Source: Brevibacterium sp. CCUG 69071 (GTDB lineage Bacteria; Actinomycetota; Actinomycetes; Actinomycetales; Brevibacteriaceae). Taken from it: a stretch of 64,000 nucleotides of DNA. This document shows positions 53,482 through 61,229 of the stretch, piece by piece. Position numbers and translations under genes: made by a program. How positions within the stretch are numbered: the stretch's first letter is position 1; each line of letters opens with the position of its first letter. A model generated the notes under the pieces. It was not told the origin of the DNA. It did not search any database and saw only the letters and a list, made by a program, of their open reading frames with translations. The stretch spans positions 124,001 through 188,000 of the forward strand of contig NZ_PGFV01000004.1 in the NCBI RefSeq assembly GCF_021023135.1. The letters are read 5' to 3'.

Positions 53482-55118
53482 TCACCGTCCAGCCAGGTGT
53501 CGTGGAGCTGGTAGCGCGAGGACGTCTCGTAGGCGAAGTCGCGGACGTTCTCGCCGGTGCCCACGACTCCGGAGAGTTCGACGATGGGGATCGAGTAGCC
53601 CTCGTCGATGATGAGCTTGACGGCCTCGGTGAAGTCCTTCGTGCGCTGATCGGCGTTCTGCTCCGACGTCGTCTTGGCCAAGGCCTCGTCGATCTTGCCG
53701 GGCTTGCGGGAGTTCGAATTCTGCTCCTCGGCGCCGAAGTAGTTGCGCACCACATCCGCGTCGGTCCTGGTCAGGTTGCCGAAGGTGAACTCCTCCTGGC
53801 CTTCGGCCTGCTTCGCGGTGACCTCGGCGAGGGTCTTCTTGTCCAGCTGCAGGTCGAAGCCGATCTCGCGCAGCTGCTGCTGGACGAGTTCGAGGAAGGG
53901 AGCATCCTGCCAGTAGGTCAGGGTGGTGCTCAGCTTGGTCCCGTCCTTCTCCCTGATCCCGTCGACGCCGGCTTTCCAGCCCGCGTCCTCGAGCAGCTTC
54001 TTCGCGCCGTCGGGATCGTAGGCGAGCAGATCGCTGAGGTCCTCGTACTGGGCGGTCGACTTCGCCAGCACCGAGGTGGCCGGGGCCTGATGGTCGGAGA
54101 GCACGCTTTGCAGCTGCGGTCGGTCGATGCCCTTGACCAGGGCCTGTCGCACGGCCTTGTCGGAGGCGATGTCGCCGGTCTCCTTGGGCACGAGGTTGTA
54201 GACGACGCCCGGATTGGGGCGCGAGACGATGCCGAGCCCCTGTGCGTCGAGGGTCTTCTCGTCCTGGGACTGCACCGAGGTGTCGACGTCGATCTGGCCG
54301 GAGATGAGCGAACCGTTGCGGACCGAGGCCTCAGGCACGATCGAGATGTCGATGCCGTCGAGGTAGGCCGCGCCGTCGTGCTTGGCCAGGGAGGAGGCCC
54401 AATCGTAGTCGTCGAAGCGGCTGAGCTTGATGCCCTTGTTGTGCTCGAAGGATTCGAGGCTGAAGGGTCCCGTGCCGACGATGTCACCGGTGCAGCGCTC
54501 TTCGGGGGTCTTCTGCAGGGTGTCCGAGGAGTAGAAGCCCAGGGTCATCGTCGAGGTGGCCTGGAGGAACTGGACGTTGGGATCTGCGAAGGTGAAGGTG
54601 ACAGTGCGCTCGTCCGGGGTTGTGATGGATTCGAGTCCGTCGAGGTAGGTCTGGCCGAGCGAGGACTTCGCGCCCAGGTCCTCGATGGCTTCGAAGTTCT
54701 CTTTCACCGATTCGGAAGTGAAGTCGGAGCCGTCCTGGAAGGTCACTCCGTCGCGGAGGTGGAAGGTGAAGGTCTTCGAATCCTTGTCCACGTCCCAGGA
54801 TTCGGCGAGCCAGGGGACGATCTCGCCGGTCTCGGGATCCTGGTCGGTGAGTGAGTCGGTGATCTGCCGGGTGACGTTGAGGGTGACGTTCGTGCCCTGC
54901 TGCTGTCCGTCGATGCACTGCGGGTCGACGTCGTAGGCGACCTTGAGGGTGCCGCCGGACTGCGGCTTCGCGTCGGACTCGCCCTCGGCCTGCGCCGAAC
55001 CCGAGCAGCCGGACAGCAGGAGTGAGCCGGCGGCGATCACGGACAGCAGGGTCGCGGTGGTGCTGCGGCGGGCATGGGAGGAGCCTGTGGCGAACGTGGG
55101 TGTGCTGAAAGTGGGCAT
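53478..55118 (-). CDS. Peptide/nickel-type solute-binding lipoprotein (SBP family 5)
   Basis: 546 residues. A lipoprotein signal runs to the lipobox LLLSGC (Cys38, membrane-anchored after cleavage). Mature domain: GGTLKVAYDVDPQCIDGQQQ, LAESWDVDKDSKTFTFHLRDGVTFQDGSDFTSESVKENFE and the C-terminal lobe FETSSRYQLHDTWLD-like end. It captures the imported compound for the permeases and ATPase behind it. Combined with two LLM enzymes and an FMN reductase, the substrate is probably an organosulfur or similarly oxidisable compound rather than a peptide. AGGACGACC precedes the ATG. Confidence 0.92.
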   Translation of the reverse strand: MPTFSTPTFATGSSHARRSTTATLLSVIAAGSLLLSGCSGSAQAEGESDAKPQSGGTLKVAYDVDPQCIDGQQQGTNVTLNVTRQITDSLTDQDPETGEIVPWLAESWDVDKDSKTFTFHLRDGVTFQDGSDFTSESVKENFEAIEDLGAKSSLGQTYLDGLESITTPDERTVTFTFADPNVQFLQATSTMTLGFYSSDTLQKTPEERCTGDIVGTGPFSLESFEHNKGIKLSRFDDYDWASSLAKHDGAAYLDGIDISIVPEASVRNGSLISGQIDVDTSVQSQDEKTLDAQGLGIVSRPNPGVVYNLVPKETGDIASDKAVRQALVKGIDRPQLQSVLSDHQAPATSVLAKSTAQYEDLSDLLAYDPDGAKKLLEDAGWKAGVDGIREKDGTKLSTTLTYWQDAPFLELVQQQLREIGFDLQLDKKTLAEVTAKQAEGQEEFTFGNLTRTDADVVRNYFGAEEQNSNSRKPGKIDEALAKTTSEQNADQRTKDFTEAVKLIIDEGYSIPIVELSGVVGTGENVRDFAYETSSRYQLHDTWLDGE

Positions 55119-55577
55119 GGTCGTCCTGTGGTGAGAAGTGAAGAAGGGTGTGTGGTGAACTGCTGTGGTGCGGCCGGTCGGCGGAGAGCCGGCGCTACCG
55201 GAAATCCCTGGCGATTCCGGACCGAACGCATTAGATTGCTCAACACATATGGTCGAAACGAGTCATGCGCCGTTCCTCGGCAATCAGCCTGAAGTCAGAG
55301 CCGGAGTGCACCGCGCAGTGGAGATCAGGCGAAGTTCAGCTGGCTTCCATGGGGCAGCACATCGCCATACGCATAGAACAATCAAGGGCCTCGAAGCGTG
55401 AGGCCAGTGCCCAGGTCTGGGAGTTCTTATATGCGTTCATCGCGCCCTCTGCTGTCGGGAACTCTGGATCGTGCTGACGAGAATCACAGTACCAGCGAAC
55501 CATATTGCTCAACAATCACCTCTTCGAATTATTGTCACCTGTTGTCATATTCGCGTCCCGGTGTAATACTTAGCTTT
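55119..55577. other. Divergent regulatory region (459 bp) between the ABC operon and the ArsR gene
   Basis: No convincing gene. The minus-strand side must hold the ABC/LLM operon promoter and a 5' leader with an imperfect hairpin (CCGGAATC...GATTTCCGG). The plus-strand end carries the ArsR promoter. ATTGCTCAACA occurs twice in the same orientation (55235-55245 and 55504-55514), a possible shared regulator site. No SAM-riboswitch core was recognised. Confidence 0.5.
55542..55569 (+). promoter_or_regulatory. Promoter of the ArsR-family gene
   Basis: TTGTCA (55542-55547), a 16-base spacer and TAATAC (55564-55569). The -10 ends 8 bases before the ATG at 55578, so transcription should begin at or within a base or two of the start codon and give a leaderless mRNA. 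There is no Shine-Dalgarno upstream, which agrees. Confidence 0.75.
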
Positions 55578-55590
55578 ATGGCTAAGTATT
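55565..55590. promoter_or_regulatory. ArsR-type operator spanning the -10 element and start codon
   Basis: AATACTTAGC (55565-55574) and GCTAAGTATT (55581-55590) are perfect 10-bp arms around TTTATG, which contains the start codon. The operator covers the end of the -10 element, the likely transcription start and codons 1-4, ideal for tight autorepression. Confidence 0.75.
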
Positions 55591-55988
55591 CGGATCAGCT
55601 CGATGCCATGTTCACGGCTCTTGCGGATCCCACACGGCGAACGGTGGTCACCCGCTTGGGGCGAGGTCCGGCGAGCGTCGGCGAGCTGGCGCAGCCGCTG
55701 TCGATCTCGCTTCCTTCGTTCATGAAGCACGTCCGCACCTTGGAAGCGTGCGGCCTGATCCGGACGAGGAAGACCGGTCGGGTCCGCACCTGCGTGCTCA
55801 ACCAGGATCGACTGGGACTGCTCGACGGTTGGCTAGAGGAGCAGAGACGCATCTGGGAAGCCGGCACGGATCGCCTCGAACAGTTCGTCACCGGAGGACA
55901 GCAGCCGGTCGAAGACACCACAGACACCGACGGAGCCGTCGACCCGACCGGCTCCACACGCATCACCGACACAGAGGAAGAATCATGA
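55578..55988 (+). CDS. ArsR-family transcriptional regulator (SRPBCC-linked)
   Basis: 136 residues from the ATG at 55578. Winged helix: LDAMFTALADPTRRTVVTRLGRGPASVGELAQPLSISLPSFMKHVRTLEACGLIRTRKTGRVRTC. No metal-binding Cys pair is seen, so it belongs to the subgroup paired with AHSA1-type proteins. The last 30 residues are Thr/Asp-rich. The stop overlaps the next gene's start (ATGA, 55985-55988). Confidence 0.9.
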   Translation: MAKYSDQLDAMFTALADPTRRTVVTRLGRGPASVGELAQPLSISLPSFMKHVRTLEACGLIRTRKTGRVRTCVLNQDRLGLLDGWLEEQRRIWEAGTDRLEQFVTGGQQPVEDTTDTDGAVDPTGSTRITDTEEES

Positions 55989-56482
55989 CCGCACATTCGG
56001 CCCGCACCCGTCGCATCGACCCGAACCTCGATCTCAGGATCGAGCGGGTGATCGCCGCCCCGAAGGAGGACATCTGGTCCGCCTGGACCGATCCGGACAA
56101 GCTCGTCCAGTGGTGGATTCCGGCACCGCTGACCCTGCGCGCCGAGGCTATTGAGCTCATTCCCGGCGGTGCCTTCGTCACCCGGATGAGCGAAGACGGC
56201 GCGAACTACTCGCCCCATGTCGATGCCGTCTTCCTCGTCGTCGAGGAGAACAGTCGCCTCGTCTTCACGAATGCGGTCAGCAGCTCCTGGCATCCGTCCT
56301 TCCCCGATCCGGTGGCCATGACGACCGAGATCATCCTCGCCGACCACGAAGACGGAACCCACTACCAGGCGATCGTCCGACATGGCAGCCCCGAGCAGCG
56401 CGCCCGGCACGAAGAGCTCGGCTTCTTCGACGGCTGGGGCACCGTCACCGATCAGCTGGCTCGGCTCGTCGAGCGGGACTGA
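55985..56482 (+). CDS. SRPBCC/AHSA1-like domain protein
   Basis: 165 residues of the START/Bet v1-like (AHSA1) fold: LRIERVIAAPKEDIWSAWTDPDKLVQWWIPAPL, FVTRMSEDGANYSPHVDAVFLVVEENSRLVFTNAV and HEELGFFDGWGTVTDQLARLV. These small proteins bind hydrophobic ligands; those next to ArsR regulators have no defined role. It is translationally coupled to the ArsR gene. Its last 38 bases overlap the 3' end of the convergent acyltransferase gene. Confidence 0.9.
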   Translation: MTAHSARTRRIDPNLDLRIERVIAAPKEDIWSAWTDPDKLVQWWIPAPLTLRAEAIELIPGGAFVTRMSEDGANYSPHVDAVFLVVEENSRLVFTNAVSSSWHPSFPDPVAMTTEIILADHEDGTHYQAIVRHGSPEQRARHEELGFFDGWGTVTDQLARLVERD

Positions 56483-57998
56483 GCGGGCTCCTCTTCAGTC
56501 CGGCTGCGAGCACCAGCGACGCTGCGAGCAAGGCCACCGAGAGAATGGTCCAGATCAGCGGGGCGATGCCGATGAGCAAGGCGATTGCGATTCCGGTCAT
56601 CGCGAGTCCGACCGCGGCGGCAGCCCGGCGCGGGCCGGCGGCTGTGCCGGCATCGGCGTCGGCGAAAGCGTCGGTGCCGCCTCCGCTGCTGCCGTCCGCC
56701 TCGGCGACCGAACCGCGCATCCCCCGCACTTCTCGTTCGACCGCAGCGCCGAGTCGCGCGAGCTTCTCCTCGTCGAGGAACGGGACCTTCGACATCCCCA
56801 CCGCCAGCAGCGCAGAGAGTGCCATCACTGTGATCAGCCACGGCAGGCGGGACGCCCACCACAGTGGCGATTCGATCGCGGGAAGCACCACATCACCGAG
56901 GTTCGCACCCTCCCAGAGGGGGACACCTGAGAGCAAGTTCGCGACAGAGCCGAGTCCGCCGATGAGAATGATGACGACCGGCATATGCCACAGATAGACG
57001 TGGATACCGTAGCTGTTGCCCCAGGAGATGACCCGGTCCCAGGCCCGCGCCCGCATTTCGATCGCACCGTCGGAACCTGACTCTCCGCCCTCGACCAGGC
57101 CGTTCAGCCAGGCATGCCCCAGCCGCAGCGCACTCATCTGCGCCAGCCCCAGCAGCACCAGGGCACCCGTAGGCGGGTTGAGGTTGACGAGCATGTTCGG
57201 ACTGTAGGCCCCAAACGCCACCAGGCCGCCGAGTCCCAGCAGAGCGAACACCATCACCGTCCAGGCCGCACCCGTGCGCACTGGCCGGTTCACGGCATCG
57301 GCGAAGAAGAACCCGCACTGCTGGATCAGCGGCCACACGAACAGGAAGTTGAGGTACCCGAGCCCGCTCACCCCGGTCAGCGCAACCATCCCATCGACGG
57401 CGATGACTGCACCGGCGAGAACGGCGATCGTCAACCTCGGCGCGCGTGCATGGAAGTGTGCGGCCAGCGGCACGAGGGAGGTCAGACCGACGTAGACGGC
57501 GAGGAACCACAGCGGCTGACCGATGCGCGTGTTCGCCTCGGCGAGGAGTTCGGGCGAGACGCCGAACTCGGAGGCCACGGACAGGCCGAGACCGGCGAGC
57601 GCGATGAGCACGGTGACCGGGACGACGAGGCGGCGCAGGCGGGAACGCAGATAGTCCCTCCAGTCGCCTCCCTTGGCTTGGGTGCGGCGCCACCCGTTGA
57701 GAGCGGCATAGCCGCCGATGAAGAAGAACAGGGGCATGACCTGGAAGAACCAGGAGGCGACGGTGAATCCGACCGTCCCTGACAGTGCCACGGTCGGCAG
57801 CACCGTACCTTCGGGTCCGAGCTGCGCTCCGCTCATCATCGAGTGGAGGATGACGACCACGACGAGGCAGCCGAACCGCACGAGATCGATCGCTCGGTCC
57901 CGGTGCGACCCGGGACGGGGCGTTGGGTCCGGCGCTGCGGCGGAGGTGGCGGCCCGAGGCGACTCTGCCGCGGGCGGGCTGCTGAGGGTGATGGACAT
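56445..57998 (-). CDS. Acyltransferase family (acyltransferase-3) membrane protein
   Basis: 517 residues with about ten to eleven membrane helices: DRAIDLVRFGCLVVVVILHSMM with the putative active-site His, FFQVMPLFFFIGGYAALNGWRR, and VYLWHMPVVIILIGG. This is the OafA/NodX-type acyltransferase-3 fold that O-acylates sugars or other surface molecules. The middle of the C-terminal half is low-complexity (GSSGGGTDAFADADAGTAAGP). It is convergent with, and overlaps by 38 bases, the SRPBCC gene. Confidence 0.88.
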   Translation of the reverse strand: MSITLSSPPAAESPRAATSAAAPDPTPRPGSHRDRAIDLVRFGCLVVVVILHSMMSGAQLGPEGTVLPTVALSGTVGFTVASWFFQVMPLFFFIGGYAALNGWRRTQAKGGDWRDYLRSRLRRLVVPVTVLIALAGLGLSVASEFGVSPELLAEANTRIGQPLWFLAVYVGLTSLVPLAAHFHARAPRLTIAVLAGAVIAVDGMVALTGVSGLGYLNFLFVWPLIQQCGFFFADAVNRPVRTGAAWTVMVFALLGLGGLVAFGAYSPNMLVNLNPPTGALVLLGLAQMSALRLGHAWLNGLVEGGESGSDGAIEMRARAWDRVISWGNSYGIHVYLWHMPVVIILIGGLGSVANLLSGVPLWEGANLGDVVLPAIESPLWWASRLPWLITVMALSALLAVGMSKVPFLDEEKLARLGAAVEREVRGMRGSVAEADGSSGGGTDAFADADAGTAAGPRRAAAAVGLAMTGIAIALLIGIAPLIWTILSVALLAASLVLAAGLKRSPLSPARRAEPADR

Positions 57999-58226
57999 GA
58001 CGTCTCCTTGAAAGGTTCTGCGGTGTGCGACTCCCTGAAGTTAGGAGTCGGGTCCACGCCCGCACATCACCTTCCAGTCCCCACTTGCCCGCGCCCGACC
58101 GATACTTTCGGGTGACTCTGCCCTTCCCCGGCGACGTGCCGGACGCCTCATCGCGCCACCCGCTTCGAGTGCGACAATGGCGTCGAGAGCCCCGTTTCCA
58201 CCGCCTTGAGCAAGGAGCACACACGG

Positions 58227-59258
58227 ATGACGATCGCCTTCGAGAAGACCGCACTGCCCATCATCGGCGCGCCGATGGCCGGCGGCACCACGACTCCCGA
58301 GCTGACCGCGGCGGTCGCCCGCGCAGGAGGCTTCCCCTTCGTCGCCGGCGGCTACCTCAGCGCCGAAGCGCTTGCCCCGCAGGTCGAACGCATGCGGGAG
58401 ACGGCGGGCAACTTCGGCGTCAACCTCTTCGCTCCGAATCCCGTGCCCGTCGACCGGGCCGCCTTCGACGCCTTCGTCGCCGCACTGACGCCGGCAGCCG
58501 CCGAACGCGGAGTCACCCTCAGCCCAGATCCGGTCGAGGACGATGACGACTATGAGGCGAAGGTCGACCACCTCGTCGCCCATCCCGTGCCCCTGGTCTC
58601 GATGACGTTCAACCTGCCCACCGCCGAGGTGGTCGACCGATTCCATGCGGTCGGCACTCAGGTGGTCGCCACGGTCACGACCGCCCCCGAGGCCCGCGCC
58701 GCTGACGAGCGCGGCGTCGACGGCCTCATCGCCCAGGGCCCGCGCGCCGGTGGCCACTCGGGTACGGCCGATCCGACCCGGTCGATCGACGATCGTGCCA
58801 CGGTCGATCTCGTCCGTGAGATCCTCGCCGAGGTGGACCTGCCCGTGGCCGCCGGTGGTGGAGTCGACGGGGTGGAGGCGGTCGAGGAGCTGCTGGCTGC
58901 CGGGGCCGGCGCCGTCGTAGTCGGGACCCTGCTGCTGCTCAGCGATGAGGCGGGCACTGCGGAGACCCACCGTTCTGCACTGACCTCCCCCGAGTTCACA
59001 GAGACCCGGCTGACCAGGGCCTTCACCGGCCGCCCCGCTCGCGCGCTGGTCAATGACTTCGTCCGCGAATTCGACGGTCTCGCCGTGGATGCCTACCCGG
59101 CCGTCCACCACCTGACGAAGGAGTTCCGCGCCGAGGCGAAGAAGTCCGGCGACCCGCACGGCCTGCACCTGTGGGCCGGCACCGGGTATCGATCGGTAAA
59201 AACCGGCTCGGCGGAGACCATCGTCAAGGAGCTGGGAACCCGCTTTGCCCGCGGCTGA
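58227..59258 (+). CDS. Nitronate monooxygenase family protein
   Basis: 343 residues from the ATG at 58227 (AAGGAG 9 bases upstream); a TTG at 58206 would add seven. TIM-barrel FMN enzyme: LPIIGAPMAGGTTTPELTAAVARAGGFPFVAGGYLSAE at the N-terminus, GVDGLIAQGPRAGGHSG with the catalytic His and flavin phosphate contact, and PVAAGGGVDGVEAVEELLAAGAGAVVVGTLLLLSDEA. It oxidises nitronates (nitroalkane or propionate-3-nitronate detoxification). It converges on the response regulator with the repeat element in between. Confidence 0.92.
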   Translation: MTIAFEKTALPIIGAPMAGGTTTPELTAAVARAGGFPFVAGGYLSAEALAPQVERMRETAGNFGVNLFAPNPVPVDRAAFDAFVAALTPAAAERGVTLSPDPVEDDDDYEAKVDHLVAHPVPLVSMTFNLPTAEVVDRFHAVGTQVVATVTTAPEARAADERGVDGLIAQGPRAGGHSGTADPTRSIDDRATVDLVREILAEVDLPVAAGGGVDGVEAVEELLAAGAGAVVVGTLLLLSDEAGTAETHRSALTSPEFTETRLTRAFTGRPARALVNDFVREFDGLAVDAYPAVHHLTKEFRAEAKKSGDPHGLHLWAGTGYRSVKTGSAETIVKELGTRFARG

Positions 59259-59302
59259 GTTCGACCGCAACTGAGTTCGCCCGCGGCTGAGGTCAATCCA
59301 GT

Positions 59303-59349
59303 GGACGATTCGTGCTGATTCCGTCCCGCGATTTCAGCACGGATCGACC
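59303..59349. repeat. Second stem-loop copy of the GGACGATCYGTGCTGA element
   Basis: GGACGATTCGTGCTGA (59303-59318) pairs with TCAGCACGGATCGACC (59334-59349) at 14 of 16 positions. It is a diverged copy of the element at 11955-12001 and again lies between two convergent genes. Confidence 0.7.
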
Positions 59350-59385
59350 TCTACTCGCTCGAGGGCCGAGGCAGCCGCGCCGGAC

Positions 59386-60114
59386 TCAGCTGCCGGCGAC
59401 GACGAGGCCCGATTCGTAGGCGGCGACGACGATCTGGGTGCGGTCCCGCAGACCCAGCTTCGACAGGATCCGGGAGACGTGGGTCTTCACGGTCTGTTCG
59501 GCGAGGAACAGATGTTCGGCCACCTCGGCGTTGGCATGACCTTTGGCCACCAGGGTCATGACGTCGATCTCCCGCTCGGTCAGCTGCCCGAGCACTGCGG
59601 TGTCCTTGGCGACAGTGGGGCCGGACACGTATTCGGAAATGAGACGGCGGGTCACCGAGGGCGCGAGCAGAGACTGACCGTCGGCGACCACCCGCACCGC
59701 GGTGATCATGTCTTCGGCGGTGGCGTCCTTGAGGAGGAATCCGCTCGCCCCGGCGCGCAGGGCGGCGAAGACGTACTCGTCGGCGTCGAAGGTGGTGAGC
59801 ATGATGACGCGCGGGTGCTCACCGGGCATCGAGAACACCGCCCGGGTGGCGTCGAGGCCGTTGAGCTTGGGCATGCGGATATCCATGAGGATGACGTCGG
59901 GGTCGGTCCGGCGCACGAGGTCGACGACCTGCGAACCGTCCTCGGCGCTGCCGACGACCTGCATGTCCGACTGGGCATCGAGCAGCGCTCCGAAGCCCTG
60001 GCGGACCATGGCCTGGTCGTCGACGATGGCGACCCGGATGGTCTCGGCCGCGGGCGGCGGCACACCCTGCTCAGCAGCTGCGGAGCTCCCACCCGTCTGT
60101 CCTGATTCCGGCAT
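59386..60114 (-). CDS. NarL/LuxR-type response regulator, orphan
   Basis: 242 residues. The receiver has the acidic pair in VDDQ (31-33), the acceptor Asp78 (VILMDIRMP) and Lys in LLKDA; the LuxR domain reads LTEREIDVMTLVAKGHANAEVAEHLFLAEQTVKTHVSRILSKLGLRDRTQIV. The first 24 residues are low-complexity. No kinase is adjacent; the nearest unpaired one is at 61230, across the divergent DMT gene, and is the natural candidate partner. Confidence 0.94.
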   Translation of the reverse strand: MPESGQTGGSSAAAEQGVPPPAAETIRVAIVDDQAMVRQGFGALLDAQSDMQVVGSAEDGSQVVDLVRRTDPDVILMDIRMPKLNGLDATRAVFSMPGEHPRVIMLTTFDADEYVFAALRAGASGFLLKDATAEDMITAVRVVADGQSLLAPSVTRRLISEYVSGPTVAKDTAVLGQLTEREIDVMTLVAKGHANAEVAEHLFLAEQTVKTHVSRILSKLGLRDRTQIVVAAYESGLVVAGS

Positions 60115-60273
60115 GCTCTCACGCTACCCGAACCAGACGGCATTGCACCCGCGATCGAGGCACCACCTCGGCGATCTGGAGCCTTTCGGACACGATTTCC
60201 CTCTGAAGTAGCAGGAGATCATCCGCAGAATCACCCGTTCGTATGATGCGCCCGCGCACACCGGGTCCTTAGC

Positions 60274-61218
60274 GTGCACACCATGATCATCACAGCAGTC
60301 ATCCTCGCCGTCGCGGCGGCCTTCTGCCTGGCGCTGGGCACCCACTTCCAGCAGTACGCCGTGGCCACGATGAGCCCCGGGGTCAGGCGCCGCACCATCT
60401 GGCTCACCGGCCTCGGCCTCATGGGGCTGGTCACCGTCCTCAACGTCGTCGCCCTCGGGCTCGGGCCGGTGGCCATCGTCCAGCCGATCGGCGCGATCTC
60501 CCTCGTCTTCGCCGCCCTCATCAGCCGCCGTTTCTTCGGTCTCCGGCTCGGGGCACCGCTGCTCATCAGCATCGGCCTCACGCTGTTCTCGATCTTCGCC
60601 TTCGTGGCCACCTCGGCGCGGTTCTCCCATGATCTGGTCGCCACCTCCGAGTCGATCACCTGGCTGCTCGCGGTGCTCGTGGCCCTCGCCGTCTTCGGGA
60701 CGCTGTTCGCGTTCAGCCGCGCCGGACACATCCGAAGGATCATCATGACCGGCATCGTCTTCGGCACCGTCGCCGCAGCCACCCATTACCTCGCACGCAC
60801 CGTCGTCGCCGACGGCCTGCCCGGCTTCGACCCCGTCGGCGCGCAGTGGTGGACGGTCCTCGCTGCGGTGGCGCTGGCCTCGGCAGTGGGATTCTGGCTG
60901 GTCCAGACGGCCTATGCCTGCGGACCGGCGGAGACCGTGCTGGCGGGTCTGACCGTCGTCGACCCGATCGTGGCCGTGATCATCGGCGCCGCCTTCTTCG
61001 GCGAATACACCGGACTGACACCCGCCGCGATCGGGGTGCTGCTGCTCGCCGGCGCCGGTGGGATCGGCGGGGTGTGGATGCTCTCCCGGTTCCACCCTCG
61101 CGCCCTCGAGGCACGGACGACCCGTCCGACGCCGACCTCAGCGCCCCGGCCGACGCCGACCCGGACCGACAGAGCGGACCTCACCCCCATCACCGCTGCG
61201 ACCACTGAGACCAACTAA
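60274..61218 (+). CDS. DMT-superfamily membrane transporter
   Basis: 314 residues, about nine to ten helices in the DMT pattern (IITAVILAVAAAFCLALGTHFQQYAV, GLGPVAIVQPIGAISLVFAALISRRFFG). The N-terminal half resembles NIPA-like or EamA carriers. The last 40 residues are a Thr/Pro-rich cytoplasmic tail. It is divergent from the response regulator and followed after 11 bases by the kinase gene, so it may be part of the same signalling unit. The substrate is unknown. Confidence 0.85.
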   Translation: MHTMIITAVILAVAAAFCLALGTHFQQYAVATMSPGVRRRTIWLTGLGLMGLVTVLNVVALGLGPVAIVQPIGAISLVFAALISRRFFGLRLGAPLLISIGLTLFSIFAFVATSARFSHDLVATSESITWLLAVLVALAVFGTLFAFSRAGHIRRIIMTGIVFGTVAAATHYLARTVVADGLPGFDPVGAQWWTVLAAVALASAVGFWLVQTAYACGPAETVLAGLTVVDPIVAVIIGAAFFGEYTGLTPAAIGVLLLAGAGGIGGVWMLSRFHPRALEARTTRPTPTSAPRPTPTRTDRADLTPITAATTETN

Positions 61219-61229
61219 GGAGTTCGCTC

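Noticed and set aside
55119..55577. SAM or other sulfur riboswitch upstream of the ABC/LLM operon
   Set aside because: The leader has imperfect hairpins but none of the conserved cores I know was found on either strand.
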